Below are positions 29,616 through 38,585 of a stretch of 64,000 nucleotides of DNA, one piece after another. Position numbers and translations under genes: made by a program. A model generated the notes under the pieces. The model did no database searches, was not told where the DNA came from, and saw only the letters and a list, made by a program, of their open reading frames with translations. The first letter of the stretch is position 1. Every line of letters begins with the position of its first letter. Source of the stretch: Solidesulfovibrio alcoholivorans DSM 5433 (GTDB lineage: Bacteria; Desulfobacterota; Desulfovibrionia; Desulfovibrionales; Desulfovibrionaceae); NCBI RefSeq assembly GCF_000702665.1, contig NZ_JNJA01000005.1, positions 281,001-345,000 on the forward strand, read 5' to 3'.

Positions 29616-31244
29616 ATGACGCAGTGGATGAAACGCGGCAGGGATGTGTTGCTGGACCCCGCGCTCAACCGTCTGACGGGATTTACCGAGGCGCAAAAGG
29701 AGGCCCTGGGCCTGATCGGCCTCGTGCCCGAGACCGTGGAAACCCTGGAGTTGCAACTGACGCGCGTGCTGCGGCAACTGGACCACAAGACCTCGGACCT
29801 CGAACGCTACATCTATCTGGTCAATCTCCTCGACCACAACGAGACGCTTTTTTTCAAGACCATCATGTCCGATCCGACGCGGTTTCTGCCCATCGTCTAC
29901 GACCCGACCATCGGCGAGGCCTGCCTGAAGTTCGGGCATATCTACCGCCAGCCGCGCGGGCTTTACCTCTCCCTCCTGCGGCGGGGCCGGGTGCGCGAGG
30001 TGCTCGGCAACTGGCCGGAAAAAGACGTGCGCGTCATCTGCGTGACCAACGGCGGACGCATCCTCGGCCTTGGCGACCTCGGGGCCAATGGCGTGGGCAT
30101 CCCGATAGGCAAGCTCGAGCTCTACACCGCCGCGGCCGGCGTTTCGCCGCGCGGCCTGCTGCCCATGTTCCTCGACGCCGGCACGAACAACGAAACGTTG
30201 CTCGATGACCCGCTCTATCTGGGCCTGCGGCGCAAGCGGCCGCCGACCGCCGAGCTTTACGCCTTCGTGGACGAGTTCGTGGAGGCGGTGCAGGAGGTGT
30301 TCCCGGGCTGCTGCATCCACTTCGAGGACTGGACCGGCGTCGATGCCGTGCATCTGCTCGCGCGCTACCGCGACAAGGTCTGCTGCTACAACGACGACGT
30401 CCAGGGCACGGCCGGCATCACGCTCGCCGGCATGCTGAACGCCTGCCGGGCCAAGGGCTCGAAGCTCGCCGACGAGTCCTTTCTGTTCCTCGGCGCGGGG
30501 TCGGCCGGCATCGGCCTGGCCGATCTCTTGTGCGCGGCCCTGGTGGAGGAGGGGCTGCCCCTGGAGGCCGCGCGGGCCAGGGTCCACATGTTCGACGTCG
30601 TGGGCCTGCTCGAATCCACGCGCACGGACCTCGTCGATTTCCAGAAGCCCTACGCCCATGCCCACGCGCCCATGGCGCGAAGTGATTTCGCCAAGGCCGT
30701 GCGTGAACTGCGCCCGACCACGATCATTGGTGTGAGCACCACGGGCGGCGCATTCGACCAGGACGTCGTCGAGGCCATGTGCGAGGTCAATGAACGCCCC
30801 ATCATCCTGGCGCTGTCCAATCCCACGGAGAAGGCCGAATGCACGGCGGAGCAGGCCTATGCCTGGAGCAAGGGCAAGGCGCTTTTCGCCGCCGGTGTGC
30901 AGTTCGAGCCGGTGACCTGCGAGGGCCGTACCTTCCTGCCCGGACAGGCCAATAACTTCTACATCTTCCCGGCCGTGGGCATGGCCATCGTGGCGACCCG
31001 GGCCAGACGCGTGACCGACGGCATGTTCATCCGCGCCGCCCGGGCCGTGGCCGCGCAGGTCACGGACGCGCAGCTCGCGCAGGGCCTGCTCTATCCGCTC
31101 CAGGCCGACATCCTCGAAACCGAGATCAGGACCGCGACCACGGTGGCAACGCTTATCTTCGACGACGGCCTTGCCGGCGTGGAGCGGCCCAGGGACATCG
31201 AGGCATTCGTCCGCGCCCAGGTCTACGTGCCGTCCTACGACTGA
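29616..31244 (+). CDS. NAD-dependent malic enzyme
   Basis: A 542-residue oxidative decarboxylase (malate to pyruvate plus CO2) of the long SfcA/MaeA type. Key parts: the N-terminal domain with IVYDPTIGEACLKFGHI, the nucleotide and malate site VTNGGRILGLGDLGANG, the metal-binding FEDW, the switch YNDDVQGTAGITLAG, and the second dinucleotide fold FLFLGAGSAGIGLADLL. LSNPTEKAECTAEQAY is a standard motif. AAAGGCGG lies before ATG 29616. It follows fumC, and both serve C4-dicarboxylate metabolism, a common desulfovibrio trait. Confidence 0.95.
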   Translation: MTQWMKRGRDVLLDPALNRLTGFTEAQKEALGLIGLVPETVETLELQLTRVLRQLDHKTSDLERYIYLVNLLDHNETLFFKTIMSDPTRFLPIVYDPTIGEACLKFGHIYRQPRGLYLSLLRRGRVREVLGNWPEKDVRVICVTNGGRILGLGDLGANGVGIPIGKLELYTAAAGVSPRGLLPMFLDAGTNNETLLDDPLYLGLRRKRPPTAELYAFVDEFVEAVQEVFPGCCIHFEDWTGVDAVHLLARYRDKVCCYNDDVQGTAGITLAGMLNACRAKGSKLADESFLFLGAGSAGIGLADLLCAALVEEGLPLEAARARVHMFDVVGLLESTRTDLVDFQKPYAHAHAPMARSDFAKAVRELRPTTIIGVSTTGGAFDQDVVEAMCEVNERPIILALSNPTEKAECTAEQAYAWSKGKALFAAGVQFEPVTCEGRTFLPGQANNFYIFPAVGMAIVATRARRVTDGMFIRAARAVAAQVTDAQLAQGLLYPLQADILETEIRTATTVATLIFDDGLAGVERPRDIEAFVRAQVYVPSYD

Positions 31245-31333
31245 CACCGTTTCCGCCGCCGGGAGCGCTGCCGCCCGCTCCCGGCGCATGTCGCGTCTTG
31301 GCCCGGCTGCGCCTTTGGGCTACTTTGGTCGCC

Positions 31334-32611
31334 ATGGAAGCCCTCTTGCGTCAGGCCCTTGAGGCCGCGAAGCCCGTTTTCTGGAAAAATCCCGGACGTC
31401 TTCCCCTGGACGCCGCGCGTTCCCGCTTATCCGTCACTTCGGACGCCGTCCGGGCCGCCGCCGACAGGCTTGCCCGGTTCGCGCCGCTTTTGGCCGCGCT
31501 TTTCCCCGGGGCACTCGCCGCCACGGGCGGCATCATCGAATCCGACCTGCTGCCCCTTGGCGACTGGGCCGCGCAGGGCCTGCCGCCCGGGGACTCGGTC
31601 TGGCTCAAGGCCGACCACCTGCTGCCCGTGGCCGGCTCGGTCAAGGCGCGCGGCGGCTTTCATGCCGTGCTTTGCGTGGCCGAATCCCTGGCCCTGGCCG
31701 CCGGGCTGCTGCCGGGGGCGGAGGCCGACACGCGGGCGCTGGCCACGGACGCGGCCCGGGCCTTTTTCGCCGGGCACACGCTTTCGGTCGGCTCCACCGG
31801 CAACCTCGGCCTCTCCATCGGCATCCTCGGCCGGGCGCTGGGGTTTGCCGTCACGGTGCACATGTCCGCCGAGGCCAAGGTCTGGAAAAAGGAAATGCTG
31901 CGCAGCGCCGGCGCGACCGTCGTGGAACATGCCGGCGACTACGCCGCCGCCTGCGCGGTGGCGCGAGCGCAGGCAGCGCACGATCCGCGCAACCATTTCA
32001 TCGATGACGAGAATTCCCGCGACCTCTTCCTCGGCTACGCCGTGGCCGGCCTGCGCCTGCCCGGGCAGCTCGCCGCCAAAGGGATGGAGGTCTCCTCCGA
32101 CCGTCCGCTCTGTCTGCACCTGCCCTGCGGCGTGGGCGGCGCGCCGGGCGGCATCGCGCTCGGCGCGCGCTATGCCTTGGGCGATGCCGCGCTGGCCGTC
32201 TTCATCGAGCCGACGCAAGCCCCGTGCATGCTCTGGGGCCTGGCGAGCGGCCGCCGCGACGACGCGGATATCCGCGAACTGGGCCTTACCGGCCTGACTC
32301 TGGCCGACGGATTGGCCGTGCCCCGGCCGTCGGGGCTCGTGGCCAAGCTCATGGAACACGTGGTCGATGCCCTCGCGACCGTGGCCGAAGCCGATCTGCC
32401 GCGCCTGGTCGCCCGCGCCCGGCAGGAAGGCGGCCTGCGCCTGGAGCCTTCCGCCGCCGTTGCCCTGGTCGGCCCGGCCATGTCCCGCGCCGCGGAGCTT
32501 CCCGTCCTGGCCGGGCGGCCGGCTACGCATATCGTCTGGGCCACGGGCGGCGGCATGCTGCCGGACGACGATTTCGCCGCCGTGCTCGCCCTGGCCGGGG
32601 AAGGCCGGTGA
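31334..32611 (+). CDS. dsdA: D-serine ammonia-lyase
   Basis: A 425-residue fold-II PLP enzyme converting D-serine to pyruvate and ammonia. The PLP lysine is K104 in VAGSVKARGGFHAVL, and the phosphate loop and DsdA-specific segments are SVGSTGNLGLSIGI, HMSAEAKVWKKEMLR, DDENSRDLFLGYAVAG and LPCGVGGAPGGIA. ATG 31334 is used, although no strong ribosome site is present. No dsdC regulator or dsdX transporter is adjacent. Its stop overlaps a DUF1848 gene in GTGA, suggesting coupled expression. Confidence 0.92.
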   Translation: MEALLRQALEAAKPVFWKNPGRLPLDAARSRLSVTSDAVRAAADRLARFAPLLAALFPGALAATGGIIESDLLPLGDWAAQGLPPGDSVWLKADHLLPVAGSVKARGGFHAVLCVAESLALAAGLLPGAEADTRALATDAARAFFAGHTLSVGSTGNLGLSIGILGRALGFAVTVHMSAEAKVWKKEMLRSAGATVVEHAGDYAAACAVARAQAAHDPRNHFIDDENSRDLFLGYAVAGLRLPGQLAAKGMEVSSDRPLCLHLPCGVGGAPGGIALGARYALGDAALAVFIEPTQAPCMLWGLASGRRDDADIRELGLTGLTLADGLAVPRPSGLVAKLMEHVVDALATVAEADLPRLVARARQEGGLRLEPSAAVALVGPAMSRAAELPVLAGRPATHIVWATGGGMLPDDDFAAVLALAGEGR

Positions 32612-33480
32612 TCGTCAGCGCCAGCCGGCGCACGGACATCCCGGCCTTCTACTCCCGTTGGCTCCTCAACCGGCTGCGCGCCGGATGCTGCGAAGTGGCC
32701 AACCCCTTCAACGCCGCCCAGGTGAGCCTGGTGTCGCTTCTGCCCGCGGACGTGGACGCCATCGTCTTCTGGACCCGCGATCCCAGGCCGCTTATGCCGC
32801 ATCTGCCCGAGATCATGGCCATGGGCCACGAGCCGTTTTTTCTCTTCACGCTCATGGACAACCCCCGCGCCCTGGACCCCAAATGCCCCGGGCCGGAGGT
32901 CGCGATCCCCGCCTTTGCCGCCCTGGCCGAGGCCCTGCCGGGGCGTGTCGCCTGGCGCTATGATCCGTTGGTGCTCACGGGAAAAACGCCGTCTGACTGG
33001 CACCGGGCCACATTCGAGCGGCTGTGCGCGCGCCTGTCCGGCTTCACGGACCGCGTGATCGTGAGTTTCATGGAACCCTACCGCAAAATCGCCGGCCGTA
33101 TGCGGCACGTGGCCGAGGCCGGTTTCCCCATGCTGCCTCTCGAGCAGGCGCAGGCCGTCTCGCTGCTCACGGACCTGCGCGACATGGCCGCCGCCTGTGG
33201 CATGCGCCTTTTCACCTGCTGCCAGCCCGAAGCCTTTGAGCAGGCCGGCATCGCCGCCTCCCGCTGCATCGACCCGGACTGGATCGCGGCCCGCACCGGC
33301 AAGCCCCTGCCGCCCGGCAAGGACGCGCACCAGCGCCCGCGCTGCGGCTGCGCGCCGAGCAAGGATATCGGCGCGTACGACCGCTGCCTGTTCGGCTGCC
33401 GCTACTGCTACGCCACGTCGAGCTTCGAGCGCGCCCTGGCGCAGTACGGGCGTCATGATCCCGACGCGGCGGCGTTGTGA
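32608..33480 (+). CDS. DUF1848 family protein, possible radical-SAM enzyme
   Basis: A 290-residue protein starting at GTG within the dsdA stop. It opens with IVSASRRTDIPAFYSRWLLNRL and contains VFWTRDPRPL and WRYDPLVLT, hallmarks of DUF1848. The C-terminus has a cysteine cluster, CGCAPSKDIGAYDRC then FGCRYCYA, which resembles an iron-sulfur site placed at the C-terminal end. The family is considered related to radical-SAM or DNA-repair photoproduct-lyase-like proteins, but the reaction is unproven. A palindromic element follows the stop. Confidence 0.85.
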   Translation: MIVSASRRTDIPAFYSRWLLNRLRAGCCEVANPFNAAQVSLVSLLPADVDAIVFWTRDPRPLMPHLPEIMAMGHEPFFLFTLMDNPRALDPKCPGPEVAIPAFAALAEALPGRVAWRYDPLVLTGKTPSDWHRATFERLCARLSGFTDRVIVSFMEPYRKIAGRMRHVAEAGFPMLPLEQAQAVSLLTDLRDMAAACGMRLFTCCQPEAFEQAGIAASRCIDPDWIAARTGKPLPPGKDAHQRPRCGCAPSKDIGAYDRCLFGCRYCYATSSFERALAQYGRHDPDAAAL

Positions 33481-33573
33481 GGGAGGGATGGCAAGCGGAT
33501 GGCGAAGCGGTCGCCGACGCACCCCGCCTACGACCACGCTTCCACCCGCTTCCCATCTCCCCCCATCGCGGAG

Positions 33574-33611
33574 GTCCAGGAGGGGGGCACCCCCTCCTGG
33601 CCGCCGGAGGC
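33574..33611. repeat. dispersed GC palindrome
   Basis: An 11-bp perfect stem CCAGGAGGGGG (33576-33586 with 33590-33600), loop of 3, followed by CCGCCGGAGGCC. It lies between the convergent DUF1848 and motB-like genes. Confidence 0.75.
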
Positions 33612-33647
33612 CTCTTCACGCCTTTTGCCTTTCCTCCCCCCACACCC

Positions 33648-34610
33648 TTACGACGGGCTGACCAGTATCACGACACGCCGGTTTTTGGCCTGGTTCTCGG
33701 GGATGGAGCGGCCGGCCTCGTCGGTGTTGGGGGCTACGGGCATGGTGTCGGCGAGGCCTTCGACGCGCAGGTGTTCGCGCGCCACGCCGTGGTCGATGAG
33801 GAAGCGCGCCACGCGGCTGGCCCGGGCCGAGGACAGTTCCCAGTTGGAGGGGTAGAGCCAGGATTCGATGGGCAGGTTATCGGTGTGCCCTTCGACGGTG
33901 ACTTTGTAGGGCGTGCCGGCGAGCGTCGCGGCGATGTCGCGCAGGAGCGGCAGCCCGGCGGGTTTGATGTCCGCGCTGGCGAGGTCGAAGAAGGCCGCGC
34001 CGCGAAGGCTCAGTTCCACACCGTTTTCGCGCGGCACGATTTCGACGGCTCCCGAGGCGATGTCGAGCTTGCAGGCGAGTTCCTTGCGGATGTCATCCAG
34101 GCTTTTGCGCGTGGGGCCGGTACGTTCGTTCTCCGGGGCTTTGGCGGGCGGTTGGGGGGCTGTCGCGGTCGGAGCCGGCTGCGCTTCGCCGGGCTTGGGC
34201 TGGGCGACGACCTGGGACGGGGCGGGTTGTTCCTTGGGTTTCGCGGGCTCCAGGGGAGGGGTTTCGCTTTTGAGGGTCGTGTGGCTGACCTTGGAACGCA
34301 CGGTGGACGGTTCCGGGGATTTTTCGGGCTTGGGCGGGGCTGTTTTGGCGGTGACGGGCGGCGTTTCGGCGGTTTTTTGCCGTGGCGCGGGCCGATCCGT
34401 GACCATGGCTTTCTGCATGGAGTCGGCCACGCGCTCGTAGCGGTTGAGGTCCACGTGGGACACGGCCACGATGAGCAGGAAAAAGCACAGCAGCAGCGTC
34501 ATCATGTCGGCCAGGGAGATAGGCCAGAGGTCTTCGTCGTCGTGGCGCTGCTTGCGCAGGTCGGACAGGCTCACGAGGGACGCGCCGGGTTTGCGGCGGG
34601 TCGGGACCAT
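33648..34610 (-). CDS. motB: MotB-type stator protein (OmpA-like C-terminus)
   Basis: A 320-residue stator subunit. The N-terminus is cytoplasmic and basic, then one transmembrane helix carries the proton-accepting aspartate D35 in ISLADMMTLLLCFFLLIV. A long Pro/Lys-rich periplasmic linker (about 75-165) and an OmpA/MotB peptidoglycan-binding domain follow (VTVEGHTDNLPIES, SNWELSSARASRVARF). With MotA it would form an ion-driven torque unit anchored to the cell wall. The start is one base after the motA stop. It belongs to the same operon as the nucleotide-binding/FliG-like protein upstream. Confidence 0.92.
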   Translation of the reverse strand: MVPTRRKPGASLVSLSDLRKQRHDDEDLWPISLADMMTLLLCFFLLIVAVSHVDLNRYERVADSMQKAMVTDRPAPRQKTAETPPVTAKTAPPKPEKSPEPSTVRSKVSHTTLKSETPPLEPAKPKEQPAPSQVVAQPKPGEAQPAPTATAPQPPAKAPENERTGPTRKSLDDIRKELACKLDIASGAVEIVPRENGVELSLRGAAFFDLASADIKPAGLPLLRDIAATLAGTPYKVTVEGHTDNLPIESWLYPSNWELSSARASRVARFLIDHGVAREHLRVEGLADTMPVAPNTDEAGRSIPENQAKNRRVVILVSPS

Positions 34611-34611
34611 G

Positions 34612-35403
34612 TCAGGCGTCCCCCTCGGCCTCGCGCCGTTCGATGGAGGCCCAGCGCCGCGTGGGCAGGTAGGCCTTGAGCTTGTCCAGCACGATGGCGG
34701 CCGGGGTCTTGTCCTTGATGAACAGCGTGCCGTCGCGGATGACGCACATGAGCACCACGCGTTCCTCGATGAGTTTTTCCACCTTGACGGCGATGGGCAG
34801 GAAAATGAGGTTGGCGAGCAGGATGCCGTAGAGCGTGGTGGTCAGCGCCACGGCCATGTGCGCGCCGAGGTTCCCCAGGCCTACGCTCATGGACTGCATC
34901 ATGCCGATGAGCCCGATCAGCGTGCCGATGATGCCGTAGGCAGGGGAGAGTTTGGCCATGGTGCGATAGATGCCGGCGGAGGACAGTTCCTGTTGGTAGG
35001 TCTGCTCGATGCGCGTGTCGAGGATTTCCTGGATTTCCTCGCGGGAGTAGCCGTCCACGAGCATCTGAATGGCGCTTTGCAGGAATTCGTTCTCGATGCC
35101 GGGCAGGGCGGTTTCCAGGTGGATCTTGCCCCGGGTCGAGGCCTGGCGGGCGATGGCGACGATTTCCTCGATGTAGTTGTCCGTGGGCAGTTCCTCGCGC
35201 CTGAGCGCCACGAGGAAGGTGTTGAAGACCCGCATCACTTCCTTCATGGGGAAGCAGATGAAGGTCGAGGCCAGGGTGCCGCCGAGCACGATGGCCAGGC
35301 CCGGGACATTGATGAACACCCCCGCGCTGTCCGTGGAGAGGAAGGTGGCGAACCCCAGGATGGCGATGCCGAAGACGATGCCGATGACGGTGGCGATGTT
35401 CAC
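34612..35403 (-). CDS. motA: MotA-type stator protein
   Basis: A 263-residue proton-channel subunit with four transmembrane helices (about 3-22, 34-52, 155-175 and 188-210). The pore helix has the conserved proline in AKLSPAYGIIGTLIGLIGMM. The cytoplasmic loop retains R91 and E97 (TRGKIHLE), which align by eye with E. coli MotA R90 and E98, the residues that contact FliG. GTG 35403 overlaps the upstream stop in GTGA, so translation is coupled to the cyclic-nucleotide-binding/FliG-like gene. Confidence 0.92.
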   Translation of the reverse strand: MNIATVIGIVFGIAILGFATFLSTDSAGVFINVPGLAIVLGGTLASTFICFPMKEVMRVFNTFLVALRREELPTDNYIEEIVAIARQASTRGKIHLETALPGIENEFLQSAIQMLVDGYSREEIQEILDTRIEQTYQQELSSAGIYRTMAKLSPAYGIIGTLIGLIGMMQSMSVGLGNLGAHMAVALTTTLYGILLANLIFLPIAVKVEKLIEERVVLMCVIRDGTLFIKDKTPAAIVLDKLKAYLPTRRWASIERREAEGDA

Positions 35404-36608
35404 GAGGCCAGTCCCTTGATGGCTTTGATGCGGTCGAGCAGTTCCTTTTCCACGTCGGCGCCCTCGTCTTCGTCGGGTTCGCCCAGTGCGGCGGCTTCCT
35501 CGCGCACCACGGCCGCTATTTTCTTCGAGAGGTTCTTGAGGATTTTCTCGCGTGCCGCTTCTCCGGCCGCGCCCAGGGCCACGGCCACCTTGTGGAAGCC
35601 CAGTGCGGAGAAGGCTTCCTGGAGCGTGGCGTTGTCGACGTTTACGATGTCGTCGATGCGCGCGAGGTCCGCCGCGGCCAGACGCGGCCGGCGCGCCTGG
35701 CGGAAAAACTCCAGGCCCATGGCTTCGATGTAGGCTTGCGCGCGGGCCTTGTGGAAGAAGAAGAGGTCTTCGGGGATTTCCCGGTAGCCGATCTTCTTGT
35801 AGAGGATGTCCGGCGAGGACTGGGCTTCGCGGGCGAAATCGGCCAGATCGAAAAATTCCAGATCCACGCCGAAGTCGGGACGGTCGCGGTATTCCCGGGC
35901 CACGTTCTTGGCCACGGCCAGGAAGTTGTCGGCGTCGGGCAGACGCAGCAGGCGGTCGCGCACGAATTTCGTGCCGGGCTTCTTGCGGCCGAGCAGCGGG
36001 TCCTCGCGGCTGAAGCTGCCCTGGACGTCGGTGAGGGATACGAGGCGCAATTTTTTGAGGCGGTCGAACACGGCGTCGATTTCGATCTGGCTCAGGAGCA
36101 AAATGTCCTTGAGCGTGCGCGAGAGTTCCGCGTAGCTCAACTCCTGCGCCCCGGAGCGCACGGCTCCCTGCCAGCACAGGGCCGTCACGCGGCACACGGA
36201 CCAGAAGGCGTTGCCCGAGGGGCGGTCCGTGATCTGCTCGGACAGGGCGCGCACGCGTTCGACCAGATAGCCCGTGAGCAGCTGCACCGGCCGGGGGCTT
36301 TTGAGCAGCATGGTGCGCAGCAGGCGCTGGTCGCACACGAGCGCCTCGGTGTATGCGACGGCTTCGGCGAAGCTCGAGCGGACAGCGCCGCCCACGGCCC
36401 CCATCTCGCCCACCATTTCGCCCGGGCCGCGTTCGCCAAGACCCACGCGCTTGTTGTTGACGAGGCGGTAGATGGCGACCCGGCCCTTCTTGATGATGTA
36501 GGCCACATCGCTCGGCTGGCCTTCCTTGAACAGCACTGCGCCCTTGTGGAAGGTCCGTACGATGGAGTCGTGGTCGTCTTCGTCTTCGAGGTCGATGTCC
36601 TGGCGCAT
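35400..36608 (-). CDS. cyclic-nucleotide-binding / FliG C-terminal-like fusion protein
   Basis: A 402-residue cytosolic protein. Residues 15-105 form a cNMP-binding domain; the phosphate cassette VGEMGAVGGAVRSSF keeps the E68 and R77 expected to contact a cyclic nucleotide. Residues 125-190 look helical or winged-helix (SYAELSRTLKDILLLSQIEI). Residues about 315-375 resemble the FliG motor domain: DDIVNVDNATLQEAFSALG, VAVALG, REKILKNLSKKIAAVVREE. By eye against E. coli FliG, R281 is Lys, D288/D289 are Glu-Glu, while K264 and R297 are lost. There is no FliG N or M domain. It heads the motA-motB operon, overlapping motA by GTGA, so it may be a ligand-controlled rotor-like partner or stator regulator. 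Confidence 0.85.
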   Translation of the reverse strand: MRQDIDLEDEDDHDSIVRTFHKGAVLFKEGQPSDVAYIIKKGRVAIYRLVNNKRVGLGERGPGEMVGEMGAVGGAVRSSFAEAVAYTEALVCDQRLLRTMLLKSPRPVQLLTGYLVERVRALSEQITDRPSGNAFWSVCRVTALCWQGAVRSGAQELSYAELSRTLKDILLLSQIEIDAVFDRLKKLRLVSLTDVQGSFSREDPLLGRKKPGTKFVRDRLLRLPDADNFLAVAKNVAREYRDRPDFGVDLEFFDLADFAREAQSSPDILYKKIGYREIPEDLFFFHKARAQAYIEAMGLEFFRQARRPRLAAADLARIDDIVNVDNATLQEAFSALGFHKVAVALGAAGEAAREKILKNLSKKIAAVVREEAAALGEPDEDEGADVEKELLDRIKAIKGLAS

Positions 36609-36788
36609 GCCTGCCTCCCGTTCCGCTCTGGGCGGCCGGTTATTCCATCGCGCTTCACCCTACGGGCAACACCGGCCAAGTTCAAGAACCCCGGCCGGCG
36701 AAGCCCGTAATTCCCTGGAGCTTTCGGGCCTTTTACAAGGTGCGGCAAAGAGGCTACAACGCGGCATCATTTTGTTGCGAGGTGACGC

Positions 36789-37586
36789 TTGGGCAAGGAA
36801 AGCGCCTGCCGTGACGTGAAGCTCCTGTCCGTGGCCCCGTGCGGTCCCGAGGGGGCGGCGCACGGCTGCTATCTGCTGGAACTGGAAAATCCCGGCCTGG
36901 GACCGGCCGTGGCCGGCCAGTTCGTCATGGTGAGGCCGGAGCGTTTCGGCCAGAATCCGGTCTGGCCGCGTCCGTTTTCCATCTGCCGGCTGACGTCGGC
37001 GACGCTGACGCTTTTCGTCCAGGCCTGTGGCCGGGGCACGGATATCCTGTGCGGGCTTGCCGCCGGGGACCGGGTCACGGTCTGGGGGCCGCTCGGGCAG
37101 GGGTTCGCGCTTGCGCCGCAAACGCCCACGGTCATGCTGGCCGGAGGCGTGGGCATCGCGCCGTTCGTGGAATACGCGGCCACGCATCCCGCCCCGTCCA
37201 ACCTGTCCCTGGTCTTCGGCCACCGCCAGCCGCTTTCCTGCTATCCTTTCGACGCGTTGGCGGAGATCGTCGGACGCGCCGAGGCGTTTTGCGAGAAAAG
37301 CCCCGAGGATTTGCCGGCGTTTATCGAGCTGCTCGACAAGACCGTGGCCGCCGCCGCGGCCGGACTGATCCTGGCCTGCGGCCCCAGGCCCTTTCTGCTT
37401 ACGGTCGCGCGGCTTGCGCGCAAGTACAGCGCCCGGGCGCAGGTGTCGCTTGAAAACCGCATGGCCTGCGGCGTGGGCGGGTGCCTGGGTTGCGTGGAGA
37501 AAAACGCCCTGGGCGCGTACGTGCAGACGTGCACCGAGGGGCCTGTCTTCTGGGTCGAGGAACTGGCCCTTGCGGAGGACGCATGA
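36789..37586 (+). CDS. pyrK: dihydroorotate dehydrogenase electron transfer subunit
   Basis: A 265-residue PyrK flavoprotein that passes electrons from dihydroorotate dehydrogenase to NAD. The FAD-binding motif is RPFSICRL (about 61-68), the NAD-binding part is VMLAGGVGIAPFVEY, and four cysteines C227, C232, C235 and C248 (MACGVGGCLGC...C) hold the 2Fe-2S cluster. The start is TTG 36789 with GAGGTG upstream; no nearer ATG exists. The stop overlaps the pyrD start (ATGA). Confidence 0.93.
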   Translation: MGKESACRDVKLLSVAPCGPEGAAHGCYLLELENPGLGPAVAGQFVMVRPERFGQNPVWPRPFSICRLTSATLTLFVQACGRGTDILCGLAAGDRVTVWGPLGQGFALAPQTPTVMLAGGVGIAPFVEYAATHPAPSNLSLVFGHRQPLSCYPFDALAEIVGRAEAFCEKSPEDLPAFIELLDKTVAAAAAGLILACGPRPFLLTVARLARKYSARAQVSLENRMACGVGGCLGCVEKNALGAYVQTCTEGPVFWVEELALAEDA

Positions 37587-38500
37587 GCGCGAACGCAAGC
37601 GTGCGCCTGGCCGGGCTGGCGCTCAAGAATCCGATCCTGACCGCCTCGGGCACCTTCGGTTACGGCCTGGAGTTCGCGCCCTACGGCGATTTGCAGGCCC
37701 TTGGCGGCATCGTGGTCAAGGGCTTGTCGCTGAAACCACGCCTGGGCAATCCCATGCCGCGCATCGCCGAGACGCCGTGCGGCATGTTAAACGCCATCGG
37801 CCTGCAGAACTGCGGCGTGGAAAAGTTTCTGCGCGACAAGCTGCCGCTGCTGCCCCATGCCACAACGCCGATCGTTGCCAACCTCTACGCCTGCGACGCC
37901 GACGAGTTCGCCGAGCTGGCCGGCGTGTTGTCGGCCGCGGAGGGCGTGGCGGCGCTCGAGGTCAATATTTCCTGTCCCAACGTCAAGGCCGGCGGCATCG
38001 CCTTCGGCCAGGACCCGGCCATGGCCGGCCGGCTGGCCGAGGCCGTGAAAAAGCGCGCCGGGGACAAGCCCGTCTGGGTCAAGCTCTCGCCCAACGTCAC
38101 GGACATCGTGGAGATCGCCCGCGCGGCGGTGCTTGGCGGCGCGGACGCGCTGACCTGCATCAATACGCTCACGGGCATGGCGGTCGACATCCGCACGCGC
38201 AGGCCCCGCCTGGCCAACGTGATCGGCGGGCTGTCCGGGCCGGCGATCAAGCCCGTGGCCTTGCGCTGCGTCTGGCAGGTCTGCCGGGCGGTTTCGGCAC
38301 CGGTCATCGCCGTGGGCGGCATCAGCAGCGCCGAGGACGTGCTGGAATTCATCCTCGTCGGCGCGCACGCGGTGCAGATCGGCACGGCCAACTTCATGCG
38401 GCCGGACACGGCGTTTCGCATCGCCGAGCGCCTGCCGGCGCTGATGGAGGAGCTGGGGGTAGAAAACCTCGATGCCTACCGGGGGAGCCTTTCCAGCTAG
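37583..38500 (+). CDS. pyrD: dihydroorotate dehydrogenase B, catalytic subunit
   Basis: A 305-residue class 1B FMN enzyme of pyrimidine synthesis. The catalytic base is C131 in LEVNISCPNVKAGG (cysteine marks class 1), with substrate-binding NPILTASGTFGYG, TPCGMLNAIGLQN and the FMN phosphate loop VGGISSAEDVLEFILVGA. ATG 37583 overlaps the pyrK stop by four bases, the normal pyrK-pyrD pairing. A strong terminator follows. Confidence 0.96.
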   Translation: MSANASVRLAGLALKNPILTASGTFGYGLEFAPYGDLQALGGIVVKGLSLKPRLGNPMPRIAETPCGMLNAIGLQNCGVEKFLRDKLPLLPHATTPIVANLYACDADEFAELAGVLSAAEGVAALEVNISCPNVKAGGIAFGQDPAMAGRLAEAVKKRAGDKPVWVKLSPNVTDIVEIARAAVLGGADALTCINTLTGMAVDIRTRRPRLANVIGGLSGPAIKPVALRCVWQVCRAVSAPVIAVGGISSAEDVLEFILVGAHAVQIGTANFMRPDTAFRIAERLPALMEELGVENLDAYRGSLSS

Positions 38501-38551
38501 GGCAAAACGCCCGCATTTTCCGTGCCGCAACGCGGTTCGGTTTTCTTCGCA

Positions 38552-38585
38552 CCGGGGCAGGGCGGATTCGTCCTGCCCCGGTTTT
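38552..38585 (+). terminator. intrinsic terminator of pyrKD
   Basis: A 10-bp stem CCGGGGCAGG/CCTGCCCCGG (38552-38561, 38572-38581) followed by four T, 51 bases after the pyrD stop. Confidence 0.85.

Noticed and set aside
35403..36336. Upstream extension of motA into a 574-residue protein
   Set aside because: The extension is antisense-like Arg/Pro-rich translation of the cNMP/FliG gene in another frame; GTG 35403 is the natural start.
36609..36788. Sigma54 promoter for the motAB-type operon (TTGGCCGGTGTTGC on the minus strand)
   Set aside because: The GG and GC are only eight bases apart instead of ten.
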